This document shows, in pieces, positions 1 through 6,945 of a stretch of DNA of 7,509 bases. Position 1 is the stretch's first letter; each line of letters opens with the position of its first letter. Under the pieces are notes generated by a model. It ran no database searches, was not told where the DNA came from, and saw only the letters and a program-made list of their open reading frames with translations. Source of the DNA: Yimella sp. (lineage in GTDB: Bacteria; Actinomycetota; Actinomycetes; Actinomycetales; Dermatophilaceae); contig JASLFY010000192.1 of NCBI GenBank assembly GCA_030150425.1, forward strand, positions 1 through 7,509, read 5' to 3'. The position numbers and the translations under genes were made by a program.

Positions 1-1
1 C

Positions 2-2752
2 AGCGAGCAGGGGCGCGCTGCGACCGAGCCGTTGCGAGACGACATCCGCCTGCTCGGCGGACTGCTCGGCGACGTCATCCGCGAGCAGGAGGGGCAGCCG
101 GTGCTCGATCTGGTGGAGGAGGCGCGCACTCGCGCGTTCGCCGTACGCCGCCAGGAGGTCGACCGCTCCGGCTTCGCCGCGCTCTTCCACGACCTGTCGA
201 CCCGCGACTGTCTGCACGTCATCCGTGCCTTCAGCCTGTTCGCGCTGCTGGCGAACCTGGCCGAGGACCTGCACCGCGAGCGTCGTCGCGCGTTGCACGT
301 CGGTGCCGGTGAGGCACCGATCGACGGTTCGTTGGCGGCCACCTTTCCCAAGTTGCGGGACGCGCAGCTCGACCCGGCGAAGGTCGCCGACGCGCTCGCC
401 GACGCCACGGTGGTGCCGGTGATCACCGCCCACCCGACCGAGACCCGGCGGCGCACGGTGTTCGACGCGCAGTCGCGGATCAAGGCGACGATGCGCACCC
501 GCGAGCGGATGACGCTGTCCGCCGACGAGGAGCGGGATGCGTTGCGGGACATCAAGATCCAGATCATCACGCTCTGGCAGACCGCGCTGATCCGGCTCAA
601 GCGGGTGCAGATCGAGGACGAGATCGAGGTCGGTCTGCGGTTCTTCGACGCCTCGTTGTTCGAGGTGCTGCCGCAACTGAACGCGCGGGTGCGCCGCGAG
701 TTGAACGAGCTCTATCCCGGCGCGAACCTGCTGCCCGAGCCGATGCTGCGCGCCGGCTCCTGGATCGGTGGCGATCGCGACGGCAACCCGAACGTCACCG
801 CCCGGGTCGTCTCGACCGCGTCCCGCAGCGCCGCCGAGCGCGCGATCGGCCACTACCTGCGCGAGCTGGCCGCCTTGGAGATCAGCCTGTCCCTGTCGGT
901 CCGGCTGACCGCGACCAGCGAGGCGCTGCGCGACCTCGCCGACCGGAACACCGCCGACGAGCGTGACGACGAGCCGTACCGTCGCGCGATCCGCTGGATC
1001 CGCGGCCGGCTGCAGGCGACGTACGCGACCTTCTTCGACCGCGCCGCCGAGGGCGCCGTCGAGGTGTCGGGCGCGACCGCGTACGAGACCGCCGACGAAC
1101 TGCTCGCGGACCTCGACGTCATCGACGCCTCGCTGCGCGCGGGGCGTGACCAACTGCTCGCCGACGACGCCCTGCTGCGGCTGCGCGGCGCGGTGCGCAC
1201 CTTCGGCTTCCACCTGTACGGCCTGGACCTGCGGCAGAACTCCGACGTGCACGAGGAGACCGTCACCGAGCTGTTCCGCTGGGCCGGGGTCCACCCCGAC
1301 TACGCCTCGCTCGAGGAGGACGCGAAGGTCGAGCTGCTGGTCGCCGAGCTCGCCTCCCGGCGCCCGCTGGTCGGTCGCGGCGCGCAGTTCTCCGACCAGA
1401 CCAGCAGCGAGCTGGCGATCGTCGCGGCCGCCGCCGAGTCGGTGCGGACGTACGGCGTCGAGGCGATCCCGAACTACGTCATCTCGATGTGCACCTCGGT
1501 GTCGGACATCCTCGAGGCCGCGATCATGCTCAAGGAGGCCGGGCTGTACGACCCGGGCGAGGGCGACCGGGGCGCCCGCTGCAGCGTGAACATCGTGCCG
1601 CTGTTCGAGACGATCGAGGACCTGCAGGTGTCGGCCACGACGCTGCGCGCGGCCCTGGCGTTGCCGGCCTACCGCGCACTCGTCGACTCCAAGGACGGGC
1701 TGCAGGAGGTGATGCTCGGCTACAGCGACTCCAACAAGGACGGTGGCTACCTCGCCGCCAACTGGGCGCTCTACCGCGCCGAGCTCGACCTGGTCGAGGT
1801 CGCGCAGGAGTTCGACATCCGGCTGCGGCTCTTCCACGGCCGCGGCGGCACCGTCGGCCGCGGTGGTGGCCCGAGCTACGACGCGATCCTGGCCCAGCCG
1901 CCGGGCGCCGTCCGCGGTTCGCTGCGGCTGACCGAACAGGGCGAGATCATCGCGGCGAAGTACGCCGAGCCGGCGCTCGCCGCGCGCAACCTCGAGGCGA
2001 TCGTCGCGGCCACCCTGGAGTCGTCGCTGCTGGACATCGAGGGTCTGGACGACACCGCCGGCGCCTACGCCGACCTGGACGAGTTGGCCGCGCTGGCGCG
2101 GGATGCGTACGGCGACCTGGTGCACCGCACCGACGGCTTCGTCGACTACTTCAAGACGGCCACCCCGGTCGCCGAGATCGGTGCGCTGAACATCGGCTCG
2201 CGTCCTGCATCACGCAAACCGACACAGGCGATCTCCGACCTGCGCGCGATCCCGTGGGTGATGAGCTGGTCGTTGTCCCGGGTGATGCTGCCGGGGTGGT
2301 ACGGCGTCGGCTCGGCCGTCGAGCAGTGGGTCGCCGGCGATCCGGAGAAGCTGGCGAAACTGCAGCACTACTACCGGGATTGGCCGTTCTTCCGCAGTGT
2401 CGTGTCGAACCTGGCGCAGGTGATGGCCAAGTCCGACCTGGAGATCGCCGAGCGCTACGCCGGGCTGGTGGAGGACGAGGCGCTGCGCCGTCGGGTGTTC
2501 GACAAGATCGCCGAGGAACACGCCCGCACCCTGCGGACGTACGAGCAGATCACCGGCCACGCTGACCTGTTGTGGGACAACGACGCGCTCAAGCGTTCGG
2601 TGTTCAACCGCTTCCCCTACCTCGAGCCGCTGAACCACCTGCAGGTCGAGCTGCTCAAGCGGTTCCGCGCGGGTGACGAGGACGAACAGGTCCGTCGCGG
2701 GATCCTGCTGACCATGAACGGCCTCGCCACCGCGCTGCGCAACTCGGGCTGA
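2..2752 (+). CDS. ppc: Phosphoenolpyruvate carboxylase (5' end outside window)
   Basis: Cytosolic enzyme that carboxylates phosphoenolpyruvate with bicarbonate to oxaloacetate, refilling the TCA cycle. Residues are numbered from the TTG at 32. Visible family motifs are VITAHPTETRRRT with catalytic His134, GSWIGGDRDGNPNVT, GYSDSNKDGG with Lys569, FHGRGGTVGRGGG with His602, Arg604 and Arg610, GSRPASRKPT with Arg724, LRAIPW with Arg738, and the C-terminal RNSG. The residues matching the E. coli aspartate-inhibition site (Arg610, Lys800, Arg860, Asn904) are all present, so feedback inhibition by aspartate is expected. The frame stays open to the left edge and the upstream residues GRAATEPLRDDIRLLG resemble the mycobacterial N-terminus, so the TTG at 32 is probably internal and the true start lies outside. 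The rest looks intact. It converges on the transporter gene across 44 bases in which I see no convincing terminator. Confidence 0.97.
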   Translation, partial: SEQGRAATEPLRDDIRLLGGLLGDVIREQEGQPVLDLVEEARTRAFAVRRQEVDRSGFAALFHDLSTRDCLHVIRAFSLFALLANLAEDLHRERRRALHVGAGEAPIDGSLAATFPKLRDAQLDPAKVADALADATVVPVITAHPTETRRRTVFDAQSRIKATMRTRERMTLSADEERDALRDIKIQIITLWQTALIRLKRVQIEDEIEVGLRFFDASLFEVLPQLNARVRRELNELYPGANLLPEPMLRAGSWIGGDRDGNPNVTARVVSTASRSAAERAIGHYLRELAALEISLSLSVRLTATSEALRDLADRNTADERDDEPYRRAIRWIRGRLQATYATFFDRAAEGAVEVSGATAYETADELLADLDVIDASLRAGRDQLLADDALLRLRGAVRTFGFHLYGLDLRQNSDVHEETVTELFRWAGVHPDYASLEEDAKVELLVAELASRRPLVGRGAQFSDQTSSELAIVAAAAESVRTYGVEAIPNYVISMCTSVSDILEAAIMLKEAGLYDPGEGDRGARCSVNIVPLFETIEDLQVSATTLRAALALPAYRALVDSKDGLQEVMLGYSDSNKDGGYLAANWALYRAELDLVEVAQEFDIRLRLFHGRGGTVGRGGGPSYDAILAQPPGAVRGSLRLTEQGEIIAAKYAEPALAARNLEAIVAATLESSLLDIEGLDDTAGAYADLDELAALARDAYGDLVHRTDGFVDYFKTATPVAEIGALNIGSRPASRKPTQAISDLRAIPWVMSWSLSRVMLPGWYGVGSAVEQWVAGDPEKLAKLQHYYRDWPFFRSVVSNLAQVMAKSDLEIAERYAGLVEDEALRRRVFDKIAEEHARTLRTYEQITGHADLLWDNDALKRSVFNRFPYLEPLNHLQVELLKRFRAGDEDEQVRRGILLTMNGLATALRNSG
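2203..2226 (+). other. Cluster of A/T-ending codons inside ppc
   Basis: In the segment encoding PASRKPTQ (residues 725-732, next to active-site Arg724) the codons are CCT GCA TCA CGC AAA CCG ACA CAG. Five of the eight end in A or T, whereas nearly every other codon in ppc ends in G or C. The protein motif itself is conserved and intact. Why the codon choice changes here is unknown. It may be chance, a translational pause site, or constraint from something encoded in the nucleotides. Confidence 0.5.
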
Positions 2753-2796
2753 TCAGCTGCTCGCCGATTCCCTGGGGGGTCGGGGACTAGCGGGGC

Positions 2797-4140
2797 TCAG
2801 CCCACGCTTCGCCCCACCTCGTACGCGTGACCCTGCTCCCGGTCGAGGTGGGTCTGCGACTTGTTCTTCAGGCAGGTGACGTAGACGACCAGGGAGACGG
2901 CGATGACGGCCGTCGCGTAGACGATGAACGCGGTGCGGTGGTGGGCCTTCATCGCCTCGTAGATCAGCGGCGCGGTGCCGCCGAACACCGAGTTGGCGAC
3001 GCCGTAACCGAGGCCGACCCCGAGCGCGCGGATGTGGGCCGGGAACAGTTCGGCCTTCACGATCGCGTTGATCGAGGTGTAGCCGGTCAGGATCACGAAC
3101 CCGACGAGCAGCATCAGGAACGACATGAACTCCGAGTGCTGCTTGGGCAGGTAGGTCACCAGGAAGTACGTGTAGATCACGCCGCCGACACCGAAGAACA
3201 CCAGCATCGGCTTGCGGCCGATCTTGTCGCTGATGAGGCCACCGATCGGCTGCATGATCATCAGGCCGACGAGCGCGATCAGGTTGATCCAGGTGCCGGT
3301 CGTGCCGTCGTACGCCTTCTTCACCACGGCGGGCGAGTTCACGCTGTAGACGTAGAACGCGAGGGTTCCGCCGGCGGTGATCAGGAAGACGAGGACCAGC
3401 GGCCAGAGGTGCTTGGTGAACAGTTCGCGCAGCGAACCGGAGTCGGAGTCCTGCCCCTCGGCGATCGCGTCGAGGTGTTCCTTGGACAGTGACTCGTCCA
3501 TCGTCGTCCGCAGCCAGAAGACCACGACCGCCGACACGGCGCCGATGCCGAACGCGATCCGCCAGCCGTAGTCGCCGATCGCGGACTTGCCGATCGTGGA
3601 CTGCATGATCAGCAGCACCAGCTGGGCCAACACCTGCCCGCCGACGAGCGTGACGTATTGGAAGCTGGAGAAGAATCCGCGCTTGTCGCGCGTGGCCGCC
3701 TCCGACATGTACGTCGCGGACGTGCCGTACTCACCACCGGTCGCGAACCCCTGCACCAGGCGAATCACGGTGAGCCCGATCGCGGCCCAGACGCCGATGC
3801 TCGCCCGGGTCGGCATGATCGCGATCAGCAGCGAGCCGAGCGCCATGATCGACACCGACAGGGTCAGCGCCGTACGCCGGCCGCGCCGGTCGGCGTACCG
3901 CCCGAACCACCACGAGCCCAGCGGTCGGGCCAGGAAGGTGACGGCGAAGATCGCGTACGCGTAGACGGTCGAGTTCTTGTCGGCCGGGTCGAAGAATTTG
4001 TCCTCGAAGTAGCTGACGAAGACGGTGTAGGTGTAGACGTCGTACCACTCGACGAGATTGCCGAGCGATCCCTTGACGGTGTTGGCGACGGCGCGAGCGG
4101 TGCTCTGCGGGCGACTGGTGTCCAGGACCGAGGTGGTCAT
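2797..4140 (-). CDS. MFS metabolite:H+ symporter, KgtP (alpha-ketoglutarate permease)-like
   Basis: Inner-membrane transporter of 447 residues, expected to bring an organic acid into the cell with protons. It belongs to the metabolite:H+ symporter branch of the major facilitator superfamily and strongly resembles E. coli KgtP (432 aa). Shared motifs are SLGNLVEWYDVYTY in helix 1 (25-38), GRYADRRGRR in the loop between helices 2 and 3 (80-89), RLVQGFATGGEYGTSATYMSE (127-147), SDKIGRKP between helices 8 and 9 (304-311) and FPAHIRALGVGLGYGVAN (366-383). Twelve membrane helices are expected, with a charged central loop around 211-242. The ATG at 4140 is preceded by AGGAG at 5 bases, which supports this start. 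The gene is divergent from the YczE-like gene and a palindrome lies about 40 bases upstream. Alpha-ketoglutarate is the best guess, but this family also carries citrate, proline/betaine, shikimate and other acids, so the substrate is not settled. Confidence 0.9.
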   Translation of the reverse strand: MTTSVLDTSRPQSTARAVANTVKGSLGNLVEWYDVYTYTVFVSYFEDKFFDPADKNSTVYAYAIFAVTFLARPLGSWWFGRYADRRGRRTALTLSVSIMALGSLLIAIMPTRASIGVWAAIGLTVIRLVQGFATGGEYGTSATYMSEAATRDKRGFFSSFQYVTLVGGQVLAQLVLLIMQSTIGKSAIGDYGWRIAFGIGAVSAVVVFWLRTTMDESLSKEHLDAIAEGQDSDSGSLRELFTKHLWPLVLVFLITAGGTLAFYVYSVNSPAVVKKAYDGTTGTWINLIALVGLMIMQPIGGLISDKIGRKPMLVFFGVGGVIYTYFLVTYLPKQHSEFMSFLMLLVGFVILTGYTSINAIVKAELFPAHIRALGVGLGYGVANSVFGGTAPLIYEAMKAHHRTAFIVYATAVIAVSLVVYVTCLKNKSQTHLDREQGHAYEVGRSVG

Positions 4141-4145
4141 CGGGG

Positions 4146-4151
4146 CTCCTG
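4146..4151 (-). promoter_or_regulatory. Ribosome binding site of the KgtP-like gene
   Basis: On the minus strand CAGGAG lies 5 bases before the ATG at 4140. It is a good Shine-Dalgarno match and fixes the transporter start. Confidence 0.7.
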
Positions 4152-4180
4152 TTCTGCGGGGTGTTCAGACCTCCGTTTCT

Positions 4181-4193
4181 ATCGGTTACCGAT
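4181..4193. promoter_or_regulatory. Candidate operator palindrome ATCGGT-T-ACCGAT
   Basis: A perfect inverted repeat with 6-bp arms and a single central base sits in the divergent gap, 40 bases upstream of the transporter start and about 80 upstream of the YczE-like start. A short symmetric site in this position suits a dimeric repressor such as a TetR, GntR or LacI family protein. No regulator gene lies in the window, so the binding protein is unknown. The symmetry is seen directly; the operator role is inferred. Confidence 0.45.
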
Positions 4194-4259
4194 GGGTCGC
4201 GGGGTCGGCAGGAGCGACCGGTTGAGGACCGGGCAGAATCGCCGCCGACGGTCCGGTTC

Positions 4260-4265
4260 GGGAGG
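4260..4265 (+). promoter_or_regulatory. Ribosome binding site of the YczE-like gene
   Basis: GGGAGG lies 9 bases before the ATG at 4275. It favours that ATG over the in-frame GTG at 4266, which directly abuts the motif, and over an ATG at 4161 far upstream. Confidence 0.65.
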
Positions 4266-4274
4266 GTGAGTGCG

Positions 4275-4874
4275 ATGTCGTTGCTGCGCAGGGCGATCCA
4301 GCTGCCGCTGGGGTGCATCGTGCTCGGCTTCGGCGTCGCGATGCTGTTGAGCGCCCGGTTCGGGTCGGACGGCTACTCCACGCTGATGAGCGGCCTGACC
4401 AAGGCCACCGGCGTCGACTTCGCGATCGTCAGCTGGGTGGCGGCGGCCGCGCTGGTGCTGCTCGCATGGACCCGCGGTCAGAAGCCCGGACCGGGCACCA
4501 TCTGCCAGCTGGTCGTGGTCGGACTGTCGGTCAGCCTGCTGCTGAAGGTGCTGCCCGACGTCGACGGGATGGGCGCGCGGATCGGGCTGTTCGCGGCGGG
4601 CTACGTCGTGCTCTGCATCGGCGTCGCGGCGTACCTCGCGACCGACCTGGGCGCCGGACCGACGGAGGGCGCGGCGCTCGCCTTCGACCCGCCGCTGCCG
4701 TTCCGCTGGAGCTACACGATCTTCCAGGCGCTCTGCGTGCTGGTCGGCTGGCTCTGCGGCGCCACCGTCGGCGTCGGCACGCTCATCCTCGCCGCGGGCA
4801 TCGGCTGGTCGATCGACCGGTTGATGCCGTTGCTCGGGGCCGCGGCGGAGGACGTCGCCCACCACACGGCCTGA
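4275..4874 (+). CDS. YczE/YyaS/YitT-type integral membrane protein
   Basis: A protein of 199 residues that is mostly hydrophobic, with about six likely membrane segments (roughly 9-27, 50-67, 75-93, 103-122, 146-163 and 165-183). The family is recognised from the small conserved helices and the PGPGT motif (71-75) after the second helix, as in Bacillus YczE. Its biochemical role is unknown; YczE has been linked to antibiotic production in Bacillus, which need not carry over here. The protein is an internal duplication: residues about 18-90 and 114-185 share GVA-x3-A, then W, then LVL-x-W, a G-x-G-T turn and a final glycine-rich helix. The ATG at 4275 was chosen because GGGAGG precedes it and the 38 residues added by an upstream ATG at 4161 are polar and cross the candidate operator. 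It converges on the acetyltransferase gene with a 13-base gap. Confidence 0.8.
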   Translation: MSLLRRAIQLPLGCIVLGFGVAMLLSARFGSDGYSTLMSGLTKATGVDFAIVSWVAAAALVLLAWTRGQKPGPGTICQLVVVGLSVSLLLKVLPDVDGMGARIGLFAAGYVVLCIGVAAYLATDLGAGPTEGAALAFDPPLPFRWSYTIFQALCVLVGWLCGATVGVGTLILAAGIGWSIDRLMPLLGAAAEDVAHHTA

Positions 4875-4881
4875 CCGGCCG
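4867..4881. terminator. Possible short bidirectional hairpin at the convergent stop codons
   Basis: CGGCC-TGACC-GGCCG forms a 5-bp GC stem over the stop codon of the YczE-like gene, 6 bases from the stop of the opposing acetyltransferase gene. There is no T tract. It could end transcription from either side, but a stem this short is easily found by chance in such GC-rich DNA. Confidence 0.3.
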
Positions 4882-4887
4882 CCGTTC

Positions 4888-5784
4888 TCAGAGCTCGCGT
4901 GACAGCTGCACCCAGGTCTGGGTGACCTGCATACCGACCTTCTCGTAGAGCCCGAGCGCACCCGTACGGCTGTCGGTCGACAACCCGAACCGCTGCGCCC
5001 CGCGCGCCCGGCCCTGCCGGAACGCCTCGGCCATCAGCGCCCGCGCCAGGCCCTTGCCGCGCTGGTCGCGGCGCACCGCGAGCTGGTTGATGTACGCCTC
5101 GCCGGCCGTGTCCAGGATGCTGCAGGCCACCCCGATCGGGGTGCCCGACTCGTCCGTCGCGAACTGGATCTGCCACGGCTCGAAGCCGCGGCGCCCGATC
5201 ACGCGTGGGTGCCAATCGGCGTACGCCTGGGGGGTGCGTTCGGGCCACTCGTTGAACGCGTCCTCGATGAGTTGGTACGCGGCCCGCTCGTCGCCTGCGC
5301 GGAACTCGCGGACGGCGTGGCCGGCCGGCAGCGGGGTCTCGACGATCGGGGTGTTCGGTGGGAGTTCGAGCACCCACGACGTCCACAGCGGCTCGTAGCC
5401 GCGGGCGCGCAGCAGCGTCTCGCCGGGACTGCCGGTGAAGCGGGTCTGACCGATCTTGCTGCCGCCGTCGCGGCGGGCAATCTGTTCCGTCCAGCCGACC
5501 AGGGCGCTGCCGATGCCGCGGCCCTGGTGATCCGGCAGCACCGCCGCGTCGGCCCGGCGGCTCTGGAAGACCTCTGCGGCGGCGACCAACACGTCACCCT
5601 CGAAGACCCCGACGCTCTGCGTCGCGAGGTCGAAACTGGCTCGGGCCCAGTCGCTCTCGATGTCCTCGGGTTCGAGCGCAAGGGTTCCGACGTCGGCCAG
5701 CTCGGCGGCGGCGTAGACCTCGAACGCCGCCTGCACGTCGGTGGGTCGCAGCGGGCGCTCGGTGTATCCGGTGGGCAGGTCCAT
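4888..5784 (-). CDS. Tandem two-domain GNAT family N-acetyltransferase
   Basis: A protein of 298 residues made of two GCN5-related acetyltransferase folds. Domain 1 (about 5-142) has the acetyl-CoA loop QGRGIGSAL at 87-95. Domain 2 (about 156-298) has INQLAVRRDQRGKGLARAL with its loop at 241-247, then STDSRTGALGLYEKVGM at 269-285, the usual last strand and helix of the fold. It should transfer an acetyl group from acetyl-CoA to an amine; the acceptor is unknown. Mycothiol synthase (MshD) is also a tandem GNAT of about this length, but its characteristic C-terminal sequence is not recognisable, so that name is not given. In-frame ATGs at 5784, 5793 and 5796 are all possible starts and none has a clear Shine-Dalgarno sequence; 5784 gives MDLPTGYTERPL. 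An upstream extension of the frame is only the shadow of the opposing gene. It is divergent from the P1 hydrolase gene. Confidence 0.85.
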   Translation of the reverse strand: MDLPTGYTERPLRPTDVQAAFEVYAAAELADVGTLALEPEDIESDWARASFDLATQSVGVFEGDVLVAAAEVFQSRRADAAVLPDHQGRGIGSALVGWTEQIARRDGGSKIGQTRFTGSPGETLLRARGYEPLWTSWVLELPPNTPIVETPLPAGHAVREFRAGDERAAYQLIEDAFNEWPERTPQAYADWHPRVIGRRGFEPWQIQFATDESGTPIGVACSILDTAGEAYINQLAVRRDQRGKGLARALMAEAFRQGRARGAQRFGLSTDSRTGALGLYEKVGMQVTQTWVQLSREL

Positions 5785-5832
5785 GTCGCCCATCATGCGC
5801 GCGGGCCGATCGGCTGCGCCACGATATTTCCT
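5785..5832. promoter_or_regulatory. Compact divergent promoter region
   Basis: This 48-base gap (36 if the acetyltransferase starts at 5796) must start transcription both ways. It contains the AT-rich patch ACGATATTTCCTAT at 5821-5834, unlike its surroundings. On the minus strand TATCGT (5826 to 5821) fits a TAnnnT -10 box for the acetyltransferase. On the plus strand CACGAT or GATATT (5820-5828) could serve a leaderless P1 hydrolase transcript. No good -35 boxes are visible. The promoter role follows from the layout; the exact boxes are guesses. Confidence 0.4.
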
Positions 5833-6819
5833 ATGGACTCCTCCAACACCCTCACCGACGTCCCCGGTGTTCTCGTCGGACACCACGACCGACAGGACGA
5901 GGGGTGGCTGACCGGCACCACCGTGGTCCGCTTCGTCGGCGACGGGGCGGTGGCCGGGGTGGACGTACGCGGGGGAGGGCCGGGCACGCGCGAGACGGAT
6001 CTGCTCGATCCGCGCAACATGGTGCAGCGGGTCCACGCGATCGTCCTGACCGGTGGCTCGGCGTTCGGGTTGGCGGCTGCGGACGGGGTGATGCAGGCAC
6101 TCGCCGCCGAGGGGGTCGGGCTGCCGGTGCCGACGGGAGGCACCACGGTGCCGGTGCCGATCGTGCCCGCCGCGGTGATCTTCGACCTCGGCCGCGGCGG
6201 CGATCCCACGCATCGCCCGGACGCCTCGTTCGGTGCCGCGGCGCTGGCGGCCGCCTCGGACGGGCCCGTCGCCCTCGGGAACGTCGGCGCCGGGACCGGC
6301 GCGAAGGTGGGCGGGCTGAAGGGCGGCATCGGCTCTGCCTCGGTGACGTTGGACGACGGCACGACCGTCGCGGCCCTGGTCGTGGTCAACGCGATCGGCT
6401 CGGCAGTGGACCCGACCTCCGGCGAGTTGTACGCCGTCCGCTTCGGCCTCCCCGACGAGTTCGCTCCGTCCGTAGTGGACCGATCCGGTCGCAAGAGCGA
6501 CCACATCCCGAACTCCCCTGGCACCGCCACCACCCTCGCCGTCATCGCGACCGACGCGACCCTCACCAAGGCGCAGTGTCAGAAGTTGGCCGGCATCGGC
6601 CACGACGGGATGGCGCGGGCGCTGAACCCGGTGCACACCATGTTCGACGGTGACACCGTGTTCGCCGCGTCGACCACCCGCCGCCCGGCCCCGGACGACC
6701 TCGGCTTCCACCTGCTGCTGACCGCGGCCGCCGACTGCGTCACGCGGGCCATCGGGCACGCGGTGCTCGCGGCCGAGCCGGCCGGCGGGTTCCCGGCGTA
6801 CACCCCACGACAGCCGTAG
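5833..6819 (+). CDS. P1 (S58) family peptidase/amidohydrolase, DmpA/NylC-like
   Basis: A 328-residue N-terminal-nucleophile hydrolase related to DmpA (L-aminopeptidase/D-esterase), BapA (beta-aminopeptidase) and NylC (nylon-oligomer hydrolase). Conserved blocks are LTDVPGVLVGHH (7-18), VAGVDVRGGGPGTRETDLLDP (40-60), VLTGGSAFGLAAADGVM (71-87), PVPIVPAAVIFDL (108-120), GNVGAGTGAKVG (151-162), TTLAVIATDATLTKAQ (233-248) and HDGMARALNPVHTMFDGDTVFA (257-278). These enzymes cut themselves into two chains just before a Ser or Thr that becomes the nucleophile; by alignment with NylC this should be Thr233. The residue before it is Ala232, where I recall Asn in NylC and mycobacterial relatives. The substrate is unknown. 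The start fits the family N-terminus and is the only nearby ATG. It has no Shine-Dalgarno sequence, so a leaderless message is plausible. No signal peptide is seen, so it should be cytosolic. Confidence 0.9.
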   Translation: MDSSNTLTDVPGVLVGHHDRQDEGWLTGTTVVRFVGDGAVAGVDVRGGGPGTRETDLLDPRNMVQRVHAIVLTGGSAFGLAAADGVMQALAAEGVGLPVPTGGTTVPVPIVPAAVIFDLGRGGDPTHRPDASFGAAALAAASDGPVALGNVGAGTGAKVGGLKGGIGSASVTLDDGTTVAALVVVNAIGSAVDPTSGELYAVRFGLPDEFAPSVVDRSGRKSDHIPNSPGTATTLAVIATDATLTKAQCQKLAGIGHDGMARALNPVHTMFDGDTVFAASTTRRPAPDDLGFHLLLTAAADCVTRAIGHAVLAAEPAGGFPAYTPRQP

Positions 6820-6828
6820 TAGGTGGAA

Positions 6829-6848
6829 GTGGTCGCAATAGCGACCAC
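6829..6848. terminator. Perfect hairpin terminator between convergent genes
   Basis: GTGGTCGC-AATA-GCGACCAC is a perfect 8-bp stem with a four-base loop, starting 9 bases after the P1 hydrolase stop codon. It is followed only by GTT, not a T tract, as is common for actinobacterial terminators. Its symmetry means it could also act on transcripts leaving the opposing dehydrogenase gene. Confidence 0.65.
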
Positions 6849-6875
6849 GTTCCGGCGGACGAAGCGGGACCGCAA

Positions 6876-6945
6876 ATCCGCGCGGCCTGCCGACAAATGC
6901 GCACCCCGCAGGGAGCGCGGATGTCGACAGCCCGCGCAGATCCGC
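6876..6945. repeat. Overlapping inverted repeats in the convergent gap
   Basis: GCGCGGAT at 6915-6922 can pair either with ATCCGCGC at 6876-6883 (8 bp, loop of 31) or, through its last six bases, with ATCCGC at 6940-6945 (loop of 17) just outside the dehydrogenase stop. TGTCGACA, a perfect 8-bp palindrome, lies at 6922-6929. The rest of the 126-base gap (6820-6945) shows no gene. These may be weak termination structures for the dehydrogenase message; nothing identifies a small RNA. Confidence 0.35.

Noticed and set aside
1489..2565. Long alternative frame of 358 residues inside ppc
   Set aside because: Arg/Gly/Ala-rich shadow frame typical of high-GC coding DNA; the ppc frame contains all the conserved motifs.
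2753..2796. Terminator between ppc and the transporter
   Set aside because: Only 4- to 5-bp stems with long loops can be drawn (for example TCCC with GGGA, or GGGGC with GCCCC reaching into the transporter gene), no better than chance here.
4222..4239. TTGAGG and CAGAAT as -35 and -10 boxes of the YczE-like gene
   Set aside because: They are separated by only 6 bases, far from the usual 16 to 18; CAGAAT alone is too weak to call.
4161..4274. Earlier ATG start for the YczE-like protein
   Set aside because: The added residues are polar, lie across the divergent promoter region and have no ribosome site, whereas GGGAGG precedes the ATG at 4275.
4888..6759. A 623-residue minus-strand reading frame extending the acetyltransferase far upstream
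   Set aside because: Everything upstream of about 5796 is the complement of the P1 hydrolase gene and is a low-complexity Gly/Arg/His-rich translation; GNAT homology begins near 5784.
5209..6819. A 536-residue plus-strand frame covering the P1 hydrolase with a long N-terminal extension
   Set aside because: The extension is antisense to the acetyltransferase gene and the family N-terminus begins right after the ATG at 5833.
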